Positions 41,842 through 54,890 are shown, numbered from the stretch's first letter. The stretch is DNA of 64,000 bases from DATNIB01 sp035604685 (GCA_035604685.1 DATNIB010000041.1:1-64000), one strand, 5' to 3'. Made by a program: numbers and translations. The notes: generated by a model not told the origin, from the letters alone.

Positions 41842-42867
41842 ATGCGCCATCTCGTGATCGGTATCCCGGCCCGCAACGAGGCGGCCACCATCGTCGCCCT
41901 GGCCGAGGCAATCGAAGACGGGGTGGCGCTGCTCGGCGAGGTCGCCACCGTGGAGCTGGTGCTGGCCTACCAGGACAGCGACGACGACACGCTCGGCCGC
42001 TTCGTGTCTCGGCACAGTCGGATCCCCCAGCGTGTCCTCCGCTCGCCGGCCGGCGCCTCGGGCAAAGGACGCAACGTCAAGCTGCTCGTCGAACACGCTG
42101 TCGAGCGGGACGCCGACCTGCTCCTTGTCGACGGCGACCTGCGCGACTATGCCCCCGTTGACGTCGCCCGTTTCGTCGCGGCCGGTTACGACAACCGCTG
42201 GGATCTGGTGCTCCCCTTGTGGTGTCGGCCCTGGGGGCACGCCAACGTCACCAACTACCTGGCCGTGCCGCTCCTCTATGCCCTCTTCGGTGCCAGGGTC
42301 CGCCAGCCTCTCGCTGGCCAGCGTCTGCTCACCCATCCTTGGTTGCGTCGGTTTGCCCCCACCCTCCTCCCCGACGACTATGGCATCGACGTCGCCCTGA
42401 CCATGGCCGTGCTCGACAGCGGCGGACGCGTCGGCCAGGTAGTCATGCCTCGCGTCGATCACGACGACCGGCAGCTCAACAGCCGAACGATCATGATCGA
42501 AGTGGCCCGCACAATGCTGCAACGCGTCGCCGCCGGACCCGCACGCGACCGCTCCGACCTCGTCGTGCCTGGTGGCTACGCGCGTCAGCTGACATGGCCC
42601 GAGGAGGAAGACGGCGAGGGCGAGGGCGCCGCCAGGCCGGCGGGGTCGGGGGGGTCGTCCGACGCCCGGCGAGCGTGGTTGGATGCCCTGGCGGCCGCGG
42701 TCCGGGAGGCGGCCGCCGGAGCGAACCCCCGGGCGCTGGCCACGGCGCTGACCGACCGGTTCTTCGACCACGCCGACCAGCGGCGGCGCGAACCGCGCCC
42801 CAGGCTCGCCGAGGCCGAGGCCTACGTCTGGGATCTCGCAGACCAGCTCGCCACCCTTCTCTCGTGA
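41842..42867 (+). CDS. GT2-type (GT-A) glycosyltransferase
   Basis: 341 residues from ATG 41842, with AAAGGGG upstream. VIGIPARNEAATIVALAEAI is the nucleotide-binding start of GT-A enzymes and DADLLLVDGDLRDY carries the DxD-like metal site. SGKGRNVKLLVEHAVE and WGHANVTNYLAVPLLYALFGARVRQPLAGQRLL recall mannosylglycerate/glucosylglycerate synthase-like GT-A folds. No membrane helix. The C-terminal 90 residues are acidic/Gly-rich then helical. Divergent from the acyltransferase, with a TAAAAT -10-like box at 41771-41776. Overlaps the next gene by four bases. Confidence 0.8.
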   Translation: MRHLVIGIPARNEAATIVALAEAIEDGVALLGEVATVELVLAYQDSDDDTLGRFVSRHSRIPQRVLRSPAGASGKGRNVKLLVEHAVERDADLLLVDGDLRDYAPVDVARFVAAGYDNRWDLVLPLWCRPWGHANVTNYLAVPLLYALFGARVRQPLAGQRLLTHPWLRRFAPTLLPDDYGIDVALTMAVLDSGGRVGQVVMPRVDHDDRQLNSRTIMIEVARTMLQRVAAGPARDRSDLVVPGGYARQLTWPEEEDGEGEGAARPAGSGGSSDARRAWLDALAAAVREAAAGANPRALATALTDRFFDHADQRRREPRPRLAEAEAYVWDLADQLATLLS

Positions 42868-43622
42868 GCCCCACCATCGTCCTCGCCCCCCACCCAGACG
42901 ACGAGGTGCTCGGCACCTCCACCATCCTCCGACGCGGGCCCACCACCGTGGTCCACGTCACCGACGGCGTTCCCCCATGGACCGACCCGACGGCCTGGGC
43001 AACCCTCCAGGAGCGGCGCCAGGCCGAGTGCGCGGCGGCGTGGGCCGTGCTCGGCGCCGACGTGGCCGGGTCCATCCAGCTCGGTTTCGACGACCTAACG
43101 GTCTGGCGCGCCGTCCCCCAGCTCGCCGACGTCCTCACCGACCACCTCACCCGGTCGGAACCCGCCACGGTCCACGTCCCCGCCCACCAAGGCGGCCACC
43201 CAGACCATGACGCCACCTTCGCCGCCGCGCTCATCGCCCGGCGGCGGACCGGTGACCGCCACCGTTGGCGGGTGTACGGCCTCTACGGCTATCCCTCGGG
43301 TGGGCGGCTCGCCTTCGGCGCCCTCGAGCGCAGCCACTACCAGCACGCCAGCCGTGTCGGGGACACCACCACCGAACTCGAACGCAAGGCGGCCGCCCTC
43401 CGCTGCTTCACCAGCCAGCTCTTCCCCGGGTCGATCGTGCAACGTTGGCTCGATGCCCCTGCCGCCGAAGGTGACGCGCCACTCCCGGATGGCCTACCGA
43501 CGAAGGCCGCCGCCTGCTTCTACGACCAAGAGCTTGACTTCGCCCACTACGGCGTCACGGGAACCACCGTCCGCGTGGCCCTCGACCTCGCGCTGACGGA
43601 CTCGACCGCGGGGGAGGCCTGA
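42864..43622 (+). CDS. Second PIG-L family deacetylase
   Basis: 252 residues from GTG overlapping the glycosyltransferase stop. PHPDDEVLG (9-17) and HQGGHPDHDATFAAAL carry the zinc ligands. It lacks the DSGMAG segment of the first PIG-L protein, so it is a different subtype. The tight coupling to the GT2 gene suggests that it deacetylates the sugar that enzyme adds. No signal peptide; cytoplasmic. Confidence 0.83.
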   Translation: MSPTIVLAPHPDDEVLGTSTILRRGPTTVVHVTDGVPPWTDPTAWATLQERRQAECAAAWAVLGADVAGSIQLGFDDLTVWRAVPQLADVLTDHLTRSEPATVHVPAHQGGHPDHDATFAAALIARRRTGDRHRWRVYGLYGYPSGGRLAFGALERSHYQHASRVGDTTTELERKAAALRCFTSQLFPGSIVQRWLDAPAAEGDAPLPDGLPTKAAACFYDQELDFAHYGVTGTTVRVALDLALTDSTAGEA

Positions 43623-43666
43623 GGCGGGATGGTCGCGACGCGGTAGGGCATGACGCGGGCCGGCGA

Positions 43667-43672
43667 TAGCCT
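43667..43672 (+). promoter_or_regulatory. Predicted -10 box for near-leaderless fabI
   Basis: TAGCCT, 8 bases before the fabI ATG. No Shine-Dalgarno is visible between it and the start. Confidence 0.4.
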
Positions 43673-43680
43673 CGCCCCCC

Positions 43681-44463
43681 ATGGGACTCTTGGCCGGCAA
43701 GCGCCTCCTCATCACCGGCGTGCTGACGGACGCCTCGCTCGCCTTCGCGGTGGCCAAGCTGGCCCAGGAGGAGGGAGCGGAGATCGTGCTCTCGGGGGCC
43801 GGTCGCGGCCTCAACCTCACCAAGCGGATCGCCCGCAAGCTGCCCGAAGCACCCGAGGTGCTCGAGATCGACGTCACCCTGCCGGAGCAGCTGGCGGCGG
43901 CGGCCAACGCGCTCGGCGAGCGGTGGGGCCGGCTCGACGGCCTGCTGCACGCGATCGGCTTCGCTCCTCCCGACTGCCTCGGGCAGGGCATGTTCGCGGC
44001 GGGCTGGGACGACGTGAGCACCGCGCTGCACGTGAGCGCGTACTCTCTCAAGGCCCTGGCCGAGCACTTCACGCCGCTCCTCGAGGTGGGCGGGTCCGAC
44101 GGCGGCGCCTCGATCGTGGGTCTGGACTTCGACGCCACGCTGGCCTGGCCCCTCTACGACTGGATGGGCGTGGCCAAGGCCGCCCTCGAGTCGCTCACCC
44201 GCTACCTCGCCCGGGACCTCGGGCCCAAGGGCATCCGGGTGAACCTGGTGGCGGCCGGCCCGCTGCGCACGATGGCCGCCAAGTCCATCCCGGGCTTCGA
44301 CGCCTTCGAGGACACCTGGGCGGAGCGCTCGCCGCTCGGGTGGGACGTGCACGACTCGACCGCGGTCGCCAAGGCCTGCGTGGCGCTGCTCTCGGACTGG
44401 TTCCCGATGACAACCGGCGAGATCCTCCACGTCGACGGCGGCGTCCACGCGGTGGGCGCCTGA
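43681..44463 (+). CDS. fabI: Enoyl-[acyl-carrier-protein] reductase (NADH), InhA/FabI type
   Basis: 260 residues. GKRLLITGVLTDASLAFAVAKLAQEEGAEIVLSG is the FabI cofactor loop (TGV-x5-S-x-A), LDGLLHAIGFAPPDCL follows, and the catalytic Y-x6-K is YDWMGVAK. The C-terminal GEILHVDGGVHAVGA is typical. It performs the last step of fatty-acid elongation. It is probably a single-gene unit and converges with the chelatase gene; its stop codon lies in a perfect 16-base palindrome. Confidence 0.93.
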   Translation: MGLLAGKRLLITGVLTDASLAFAVAKLAQEEGAEIVLSGAGRGLNLTKRIARKLPEAPEVLEIDVTLPEQLAAAANALGERWGRLDGLLHAIGFAPPDCLGQGMFAAGWDDVSTALHVSAYSLKALAEHFTPLLEVGGSDGGASIVGLDFDATLAWPLYDWMGVAKAALESLTRYLARDLGPKGIRVNLVAAGPLRTMAAKSIPGFDAFEDTWAERSPLGWDVHDSTAVAKACVALLSDWFPMTTGEILHVDGGVHAVGA

Positions 44464-44476
44464 CCGGCACCGGTCA
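44461..44476. repeat. Palindrome containing both convergent stop codons
   Basis: TGACCGG-CA-CCGGTCA. The first three bases are the fabI stop; the last three are the complement of the chelatase-gene stop. It could form a small hairpin on either transcript, but there is no T-tract. Confidence 0.55.
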
Positions 44477-46362
44477 GCGCGCCAGCGAAGCCGAGATGAG
44501 CTCCCGCAAGGAGCCTTCGGTCAGGGCGTCCACGACCTCGTAGCGCGCGCCCATCGCCTCGGCCAGCTCGCGCGCCAGGCCGAGCGCGCCGGCGCCGTCC
44601 TCGCAGTCGACCACCAGGCCGTCGATCCTGGCGCGGCGCAGCGCCCCGGCGGCGGCCACCGCGGCGGCCAGCGGATCGATCCCGGGCGGCGCCCACGTCG
44701 CCCGCCCGTCGGTCAGGACGACCACGAGGGGACGCAGCCCGTCGCGCGCGGCCGTCGCCGCCACCTCCATCGAGCAGGCGAGGCCGGCCGCGAGCGGCGT
44801 GCGGCCGCCGGTCTCCAGCCCGTCCAGCCGGGCCAGGGCCACCTCGGTGCTGCCGGTCGGGCGCATCACCACCCGCGCGCCCTCGCCGCGGAAGGCCACC
44901 AGCGCCACGCGATCGCGGCGCTGGTAGGCGTCGTGGAGGAGCGCCAGCGCGGCGCCGCGCGCGGCGGACAGACGCGCCGTCGCCCCCATCGAGCCGGACG
45001 CGTCCACCGCCAGGATGACGAGGTTGCCGACGGGGCGCTGGCGCAGCGCGTGGCGCAGGTCCTCGGCGCGCACCTCGAGCCGGGCTGCGGCATCGTCCCT
45101 CGACAGCGCGGCGGTGATGGTGGCGAGCGGCGCCAGCGCGACCCCCGGTGGCGGGTCGTCGAGCGCCACCGCCCCGACCACCCGGCCCCGACCCTCGAGC
45201 CGCGCCGGGCCCGGGCGACGCCCCCGGTCGGACCCGCCGGCCGGCGCGCGCCGCGCCGGCGCATCGAGCAGGCCCGGCGGGAGGGGTGCCGGTTCGGCCG
45301 GCTCCCCCAACCCAGGCGGCGGCTCGGACCCGAGGCCGTCGCCGTCTCGCCCGGGGGCGCCGCCGGCCTCGGGCCCGTCGCCCGCGCCGGAGTAACCGGC
45401 GTCGGTTCCGGCGTCGGTTCCGGCGTCGGTTCCGGCGTCGGTTCCGGCAGCGGCCGGGCGCGACCGGTCGAAGACCTGGTCGATGGCCGACTCGAGCTCC
45501 GCCCGGTCCTGCGCGGGGCGGTCCCAGGGCGTCCGCCGGCGGTGGGCCAGGGCGAGGGGCGCCACGACCCTGACCTCGGCCTCGCCCGCGGCGGGGAGCC
45601 CGCGCCAGCCGGCCAGGGCGGCGGCGGCCCGGCAGATCACGAGGTCGGCGCGCAGTCCCTCGGCGCCCACGGTCGCGCAGAGGGCGGACACCTGCTCCTC
45701 CAGTCCCGGGGCGAGGGGGGCCGGGTGCGTCGCCGCCAACCGGGCGGACAGCGCGTCCTCCTCTGCGGCCCAGGCGGCGCCGAAGGTCTGCGGGTCGGTG
45801 TCGAAGGCCAATCGCCTGCGCACCGCCTCGGCGCGCGCGGCAGGGTCGGTCGGCGCCGACACCGTGACGGAGAGCCCGAAGCGGTCGAGGAGCTGGGGGC
45901 GCAGCTCCCCCTCCTCGGGGTTCATCGACCCGATGAGCACGAAGCGGCTGGCGTGCACGTGGGACACGCCGTCGCGCTCCACGCGGTTGGTGCCGGTAAC
46001 CGCGACGTCGAGGAGCACGTCGACCAGGTGGTCGGCCAGCAGGTTGACCTCGTCGACGTAGAGGACGCCGCCGTCGACCGCCGCCAGGAGGCCCGGCTGG
46101 AAGCGGTGCGCGCCGTCCTCCAGCACCCCCTTGATGTCGAGCGCGCCGACCACGCGGTCCTCGGTCGCGCCGAGCGGCAGCTCGACGAACGGGGCGCCGC
46201 CGAGCACGGCCGCCAGGCCCCGGGCGGCCGTCGTCTTGCCGCTCCCCTTCTCGCCCCGCAAGAGCACCCCACCGATCCGGCGATCGACCGCGCACAGCAC
46301 CAGCGCGCGGACCATGTCGTCGGCGCCGACCAGGGCCGACAGCGGGAAGGCGGCAGGCTCGC

Positions 46363-46366
<4 letters not shown>
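44474..46366 (-). CDS. Fused ChlI/ChlD-type chelatase subunit, probable partner of CobN
   Basis: 630 residues from ATG overlapping the cobN stop. The N-terminal AAA+ domain (about 1-330) resembles ChlI: LRGEKGSGKTTAARGLA Walker A, GVLYVDEVNLLADHLVDVLLD Walker B, FVLIGSMNPEEGELRPQLLDRFGL. A Pro/Gly/acidic linker with four GTDA repeats follows. The C-terminal VWA domain (about 440-630) has the MIDAS motif DASGSMG and TDGRATWAPPG. With CobN in an operon, it most likely supplies ATP hydrolysis and MIDAS function for cobalt insertion in place of CobS and CobT. Magnesium chelatase is less likely because no bch genes are seen. Confidence 0.85.
45398..45445 (-). repeat. Four tandem 12-bp repeats in the chelatase linker
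   Basis: GGCGTCGGTTCC repeated four times on the plus strand, without mismatch; it encodes the GTDA repeat on the minus strand. In-frame and therefore length-variable without frameshift. Confidence 0.9.
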
Positions 46367-49934
<3,568 letters not shown>

Positions 49935-49938
<4 letters not shown>

Positions 49939-51473
49939 CGACGCGCCCCCTCACCCACGATCGCCAGCAGCGCATCGACGTCGAGGTGAGCCGCGCAGGC
50001 GTCGGCCACCCGCTCGTGCTGCGCCTGGCGGGCCGCCGCGAAGGAGACCGCCGACGGCGTCCACTGCCGGAGGCGCCGCGCGGCCACGCTGGCGAGGAAC
50101 CGCGCGCGGAACGCGTCCTCCTCGAACAGGCCGTGGAGCGTCGTCCCGAAGACGCCGCGCGCCTCGTCCCGTACGCCCTCTTCCTCCGCTCCCCTGGGGC
50201 CGTCCAACGACAGCCACGCCCGGGCGCCGGGGCCGAGGGCGACGCGCCCGTGATGGATCTGGTAGCCGGAGAGCGCGACCTCAGAACCGAGCTCGCGCCC
50301 GCGTCGCCGGGCGGTCTGCTTGTCGGCCGCGAACCGCGTCGTCACGTCGAGGAGGCCGAGGCCGGCGACGTTCGTCCCGGCGGTCTGCTCGACCCCGTCC
50401 TGGTCGACGATGGCCCGACCGAGCATCTGGTAGCCGCCGCACAGGCCGAGGATGGTGGGCGAGGCGGGACCGGCCGCCAGGTCGGCCAGGGCCCGCCCGA
50501 AGCCCCGCTCGCGGAGCCAGGCCAGGTCGGCCTCGGTCGACTTGGTCCCGGGCAGGATGACGAGGTCGGCGCCCGCCAGCTGGTTCGCATGGCCGACCCA
50601 GCGCACGCCGACCCCGGGCTCGAGCGCCAGCGCGTCGAGGTCGGTGAAGTTGGAGATCCGGGGGAACCGGACGACCGCCACGTCGAGCGCCCCGCCCGGT
50701 CCGCTCGAGACGTCTCCCCGCCGCTCGGCCTCGGCCAGCGCCAGCGAGTCCTCGGCGTCGATCGCCACCGGCCCCAGCCACGGCACGACGCCGAGGGTCG
50801 GCAGTCCGGTGCGCTCCGCCAGCACCCCGGTCGCGTTCCCGAGCAGGTTCGGGTCCCCGCGGAACTTGTTGATGACGAACGCGCGCAGCGCGGCGCGCAG
50901 GTCGTCGGGCAGCAGGGCGACCGTGCCGTAGAGGTGGGCGAACACGCCGCCGCGGTCGATGTCCCCGACCAGGATGGCGGGCAGGCCGGCCCGCCGGGCG
51001 AGACCGAGGTTCACCAGGTCGCACTCGAGCAGGTTGATCTCGGCCGGGCTGCCGGCCCCCTCGCAGACCACGACGTCGAAGCGACCCCGCAGGTCCTCCA
51101 GCGCGGCGTCGACGACGGGAACGAGCTCGGCCTTGGCCGCGTGGAAGTCGGCGGCATCCAGCGTGCGCCAAGGCCGCCCCATGACGACGACCTGGCTCCT
51201 GCGGTCGCTCGTCGGCTTCAGCAGCACCGGGTTCATCGCCACCTCGGGCTCGACCGACGCGGCGAGCGCCTGGGCGCCCTGCGCCCGGCCGATCTCGTCG
51301 CCGTCCGCCGTCACGAAGGAGTTGAGCGACATGTTCTGGCCCTTGAACGGCGCCACCTTGATGCCCCGACGCGCCAGCAGGCGGCAGAGCCCCGCCACGA
51401 GCAGGCTCTTCCCACAGTTCGACGCCGTCCCGCACACCATGACGGCGCCCGCCGCCGGGCCGGGCGCCGTCAT
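49935..51473 (-). CDS. cobQ: Cobyric acid synthase (glutamine-hydrolysing)
   Basis: 512 residues from ATG overlapping the cobC-gene stop. The synthetase half has MVCGTASNCGKSLLVAGLCRLLARRG, FKGQNMSLNSFVT, EGAGSPAEINLLECDLVNLGLA and LVGDIDRGGVFAHLYGT. The glutaminase half has ILGLCGGYQMLG (nucleophile Cys) and ALSGYQIHHGR. It amidates the b, d, e and g side chains of adenosylcobyrinic diamide. Upstream genes cobU-cobS-cbiB-cobC place it in the late pathway. Confidence 0.95.
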
Positions 51474-52468
51474 CGCACCACCGGCGTGAGCCCGATGGTC
51501 CCCCGGGCGCAGCTGAGCGCGGCGTCGAGGCGCGCCAGGCCGTCGGCGTCGGGCACCGCGATGCGCGCGCTGTCCGGCAACCCGAACGTCGAGCAGTCGC
51601 GCACGACCACGCCGTGCGGCGCCAGCGCGGCCCGCAGACCGGGCGCGGCCTCGACGAGGACGAAGTTGGCCGCCGATGGTCGGGGCACCAGGCCGTGCTG
51701 CACCAGCACGCCCACCAGTTCCTCCCTGGCCCCAGCCACCGACGCCGCCCACCCCGGGAGATCGACCATCGCCAGCAGGTCGGGCAGCGCCACCAGCGCC
51801 GGCGTGGACACCGACCAACGCGGCTGTCGGCGCCCGAGGCGGGCCAGGAGGTCCGGGCAGCCGACGGCCAGGCCACCGTCGGCCGGCACGATCACGTACC
51901 CGAGGCGGAGCCCGGGGCAGGCCAGCACCTTGGTCAGCGAGCCCACCACGATCGCGCCGTCCTCGTCGGGCGCGTCGACCACTCCGCTGCGCCGGCTCCA
52001 GCGACCGGTCGCCAATGGGTAGAAGGCCTCGTCCCACACGCCGGCGGACGCGCCGGGCGCCGCCAGCGCGCCGGTCGGGTTGTTGGGATCCGACCGGAAC
52101 TCGGGCCCCTCGGGGTCGAGCACGGCGAGGTGCCGCGCGTAGAGGGAGAACTCGGGCGACGACACCCACCCTCCTCCGAGCTCGGCCGCCACCAACGCGA
52201 TCGCCTCGGCGCCCCCGTTGGTGAGCAGCAGCCGGTCGACGTCGACGGCCATGGCGTCGGCCAGCGCGGCCGTGGCCGCGGCGACGTCGTGCGCGTCCGG
52301 GTAGCGCCCGAGGGATCGCGCCAGGTGTCGCGCCACCACGGCGTCGATCGGCGGGGCGAAGGGGTTGAGGTTGGCCGAGAGGTCGAGCACCCCGTCGGGG
52401 TCGAGCCCGAGGGACCGAGCGACCAGGCGTCCGTCGCCTCCGTGCCGGCCGGGCGGGAGATCGATCAC
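51470..52468 (-). CDS. cobC: Threonine-phosphate decarboxylase/HisC-like PLP enzyme (CobC/CobD type)
   Basis: 332 residues from GTG overlapping the cbiB stop. Fold-type I aminotransferase motifs: LDLSANLNPFAPP, NGGAEAIALVA, SDPNNPTGALA and the PLP lysine in VVGSLTKVLACPGLRLGYV. The size and operon position fit the enzyme making the aminopropanol linker phosphate. Histidinol-phosphate aminotransferases look similar, but the cobalamin operon favours this call. Symbols differ between organisms (cobC or cobD). Confidence 0.85.
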   Translation of the reverse strand: MIDLPPGRHGGDGRLVARSLGLDPDGVLDLSANLNPFAPPIDAVVARHLARSLGRYPDAHDVAAATAALADAMAVDVDRLLLTNGGAEAIALVAAELGGGWVSSPEFSLYARHLAVLDPEGPEFRSDPNNPTGALAAPGASAGVWDEAFYPLATGRWSRRSGVVDAPDEDGAIVVGSLTKVLACPGLRLGYVIVPADGGLAVGCPDLLARLGRRQPRWSVSTPALVALPDLLAMVDLPGWAASVAGAREELVGVLVQHGLVPRPSAANFVLVEAAPGLRAALAPHGVVVRDCSTFGLPDSARIAVPDADGLARLDAALSCARGTIGLTPVVR

Positions 52469-53436
52469 CGGGACACCTCGTTCCGGCGGCGTCGCCGCGA
52501 GCCCAGCAGTGCCATCCCGACGAGCAGCAGCTCGAGCTCGACCCACACGCGCCGCGCCAGCCGCAGCGCCCGGCGGATGTCGCGCACCTCTGGCGGTGGC
52601 CCGACGCCGAGCGTGGGCCGGACCTCGACCCGACCGCCGTAGGAGTTGGTCCCGCCGAGCCGGAGCCCGAGCGCCGCCGCGAACGCAGCCTCGGCCATCC
52701 CTGCGTTGGGTGACGGGTGACCCGGCGCCTGCTCGCGCACCGCGTGCCAGATGTCGCCGACGCGCCTCGGCTCGGCCAGGGCGACGAGCCCGACCGTGAG
52801 CCGCGCCGCCGGCCAGGCCAGGACGTCGTCGAGCCGGGCGGCAGCCCAGCCGAACCGCGCGTAACGCTCGCTCCGGTGCCCGACCATGGCGTCGAGCGTG
52901 TTGGCCGCGCGGTGGGCGAGCACCCCGGGCGTCCCCGCGCACAGGCCCCAGAACACGCTCGCCACCACCGCGTCAGAGAGGTTCTCGGACAGTGACTCGA
53001 TGACGGCGCGTGCGATCTCCTTCTCGTCGAGGCTCGCCGTGTCTCGGCCGACGAGGGCGGGGAGCCGGTCCCGTGCCCCCGACAGGTCGCCGCGCTCGAG
53101 TGCGCCCGCGACCGCACCGCCGGCGGCAACGAGCGAGCGAGCGGCCGCCGCCAGCCCGGTGGCGGTGGCGAGCGCGCGCGTCCTGCCGATCGCCCGGTCG
53201 GCCACCAGCCCGAGCACGGTCGCCGCCCCCACCCCCAGCGCGGCGTGCCGGACGCCGGCACCCCGGCGGTCGGCCCACCACCGTCCCTCCGCCCACTCCA
53301 TGCCTCGGCCGAACCGGGCGACGGGGTGGACCCGGGCCGGTGGTTCGCCGAGCGCGGCGTCGGCCAGGAGACCGACCGCGATGGCGCCGGCCCGTCGGCC
53401 GAGCGTCCCGGGCCATCGGTCGAGGGAGCGCGTCAC
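52465..53436 (-). CDS. cbiB: Adenosylcobinamide-phosphate synthase
   Basis: 323 residues from GTG 53436 (GTG 53439 one codon earlier), overlapping the cobS stop. Membrane protein of the CbiB family: GLLADAALGEPPARVHPVARFGR, ARAVIESLSENLSDAVVASVFWG, RAANTLDAMVGHRSERYARFGWAAARLDD and SPNAGMAEAAFAAALGLRLGGTNSYGG. It attaches the aminopropanol phosphate to cobyric acid at the membrane. Called CobD in other nomenclature. Confidence 0.93.
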   Translation of the reverse strand: MTRSLDRWPGTLGRRAGAIAVGLLADAALGEPPARVHPVARFGRGMEWAEGRWWADRRGAGVRHAALGVGAATVLGLVADRAIGRTRALATATGLAAAARSLVAAGGAVAGALERGDLSGARDRLPALVGRDTASLDEKEIARAVIESLSENLSDAVVASVFWGLCAGTPGVLAHRAANTLDAMVGHRSERYARFGWAAARLDDVLAWPAARLTVGLVALAEPRRVGDIWHAVREQAPGHPSPNAGMAEAAFAAALGLRLGGTNSYGGRVEVRPTLGVGPPPEVRDIRRALRLARRVWVELELLLVGMALLGSRRRRRNEVSR

Positions 53437-54161
53437 CACTTGGCCGACGCCACCACGAGGGCCACGGTCTCGAACACCACGCCGGCCGCGCCCAGCACGT
53501 CGCCGGTGAACCCGCCCAATCGGCGAACAGCCAGCCAGAGCACCCCGCCGGCCGCCAGCAGCGCCCCCACCACGGCCACGGAGCCGGCGACCGGATGCCA
53601 GACGACGAGGCAGGCCAGCGTGGCGGCCAGGCCGACGCAGCCGGCGATCACGCCTGGCCGGCGGTCACCGCCGGAGCGGAAGGCGGTCGCGAGACCCGCC
53701 TCTCCTCGCGCGTAGGGCAACGCGGTCGCCGCCACCGCCATCACGGTGCGCGAGCCGCACCAGATCCCGGTCAGGAGCAGCACCGAGGGATGGACCGATG
53801 CCAGCGCGACGAACCGGGCCAGCAGCACGAGACCGCCGACACCGATCCCGAACGCGCCGACGGTCGGGTCCGCCATGACCTCCAAGCGACGGCCCCGCGT
53901 GAGGTGGGGCAACAGGCCGTCGGCCGAGTCCACCAGTCCGTCGAAGTGCAAGAGCCCGGTCAGCGCCAGGTCGGCCACCACCACCAGCACGGCGACCACC
54001 CCGACCGGCCACCAGTGCTCGGTCACCCACCAGGCCCCGCCCAGCGCGGCCCCGAGGCCGGCGCCCACCACGGGGAACCAGGCGAGGGAGGTCGGCGTGG
54101 GCTCGGCGGCACCGCCGAGCGGGGTGAGGAACGCCAACGCGGCGCGCGGGGAGCCGATCAC
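53433..54161 (-). CDS. cobS: Adenosylcobinamide-GDP ribazoletransferase
   Basis: 242 residues from GTG overlapping the cobU stop. Hydrophobic, several membrane helices, with TGLLHFDGLVDSADGLLPHLTRGRRLEVMADPTVGAFG, the diagnostic CobS aspartate-rich motif, and ARGEAGLATAF. It joins adenosylcobinamide-GDP to alpha-ribazole(-phosphate), the last assembly step. Confidence 0.94.
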   Translation of the reverse strand: MIGSPRAALAFLTPLGGAAEPTPTSLAWFPVVGAGLGAALGGAWWVTEHWWPVGVVAVLVVVADLALTGLLHFDGLVDSADGLLPHLTRGRRLEVMADPTVGAFGIGVGGLVLLARFVALASVHPSVLLLTGIWCGSRTVMAVAATALPYARGEAGLATAFRSGGDRRPGVIAGCVGLAATLACLVVWHPVAGSVAVVGALLAAGGVLWLAVRRLGGFTGDVLGAAGVVFETVALVVASAKW

Positions 54162-54712
54162 GGCGCCGCGACCTCCGAGAGCGCGAGGGCGCGGCCGGCC
54201 ACTACCAGCAGCACCTGGTCCGACGCCGCGGCGATCCGGCGGTTGAGCGTGCCCAGGGCGTCGCGGAACCGCAGCCCGGCTGTCGAAGAGGGGTGGACCC
54301 CGAGGCCGACCTCCTCGCTCACGAGCACCGTCGGGCGACCGGCGGCGCGCCGAGCGCCGAGCGTCCGCAAGATCTCTGCGGCGGGATCGCCCGGCTCTCC
54401 GAAGTCCGCCAGGCCGGCCAGCCAGGTGCCGAGCGAGTCCACCAGCGCGGCGCAGGTGGTCGACCCGAGCGCCCCCGCCAGGTCACCACCGGGACCGACC
54501 TCGACGCTCCCCCACGAGGCGGGGCGGCGCGCGCGGTGCGCGGCGACGCGCGCGGCCCACTCGGGATCGACCGCAGTGTCTGCGGCCTGCCCGGTCGCCA
54601 GGTAGGTGACGGGGGCCCCGGCGGATGCAGCCGCGACGAGGCGTTCGGCGACCTCTGACTTGCCGGACCGGGCGCCGCCCAGGACCAGCACCGTGCCAGC
54701 ACCGATGTCCAC
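54158..54712 (-). CDS. cobU: Adenosylcobinamide kinase / guanylyltransferase
   Basis: 184 residues from GTG 54712, with GAGG 5 bases upstream; the open frame extends into the riboswitch but is not coding there. P-loop LVLGGARSGKSEVAERL, YLATGQAADTAVDPEWAARVAAHRARRP (nucleotide-attachment His region, canonical RI-x-H-x2-RR here AHRARRP), VDSLGTWLAGLAD and VSEEVGLGVHP. First gene of the operon downstream of the cobalamin riboswitch. Confidence 0.93.
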   Translation of the reverse strand: MDIGAGTVLVLGGARSGKSEVAERLVAAASAGAPVTYLATGQAADTAVDPEWAARVAAHRARRPASWGSVEVGPGGDLAGALGSTTCAALVDSLGTWLAGLADFGEPGDPAAEILRTLGARRAAGRPTVLVSEEVGLGVHPSSTAGLRFRDALGTLNRRIAAASDQVLLVVAGRALALSEVAAP

Positions 54713-54733
54713 CGCGTCCTCGCGCTCTCTTGT

Positions 54734-54751
54734 CCCCGGCAGTCGCCGGGG
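54734..54751 (-). promoter_or_regulatory. Hairpin between riboswitch and cobU (possible expression platform)
   Basis: CCCCGGC and GCCGGGG form a perfect 7-bp stem around a 4-base loop. It lies directly after the riboswitch P1 helix and 22 bases before the cobU start. There is no T-run, so control of translation is more likely than termination. Confidence 0.5.
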
Positions 54752-54752
54752 G

Positions 54753-54890
54753 TGCACACGGGTTCCTGGCTCCCGGCTCGTCGCTTCCCTCGGCCTGCCC
54801 GCTCGAGGGCGGGCGGTGGCCAGCGGTGAGGAACACTCCCCGGTCACAGTTGCGGGACAGCCCCGGTGTCGCACCGGGTTCCCCGTGTCG
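54753..54890 (-). ncRNA. Cobalamin riboswitch
   Basis: On the minus strand the leader has GGGAACCCGGTGCGACACC, the nearly invariant GGGGCTGTCCCGCAACTGTGA block, GCCACCG, and a 3' B12-box-like GAGCCAGGAACCCGTGTGC. ACACGGG (complement of 54882-54888) and CCCGTGT (complement of 54756-54762) pair to close helix P1. This fits the cobalamin class of Rfam family RF00174. A TACGCT box at 54897-54902 lies just upstream. It should lower cobU-operon expression when adenosylcobalamin is abundant. Confidence 0.92.
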
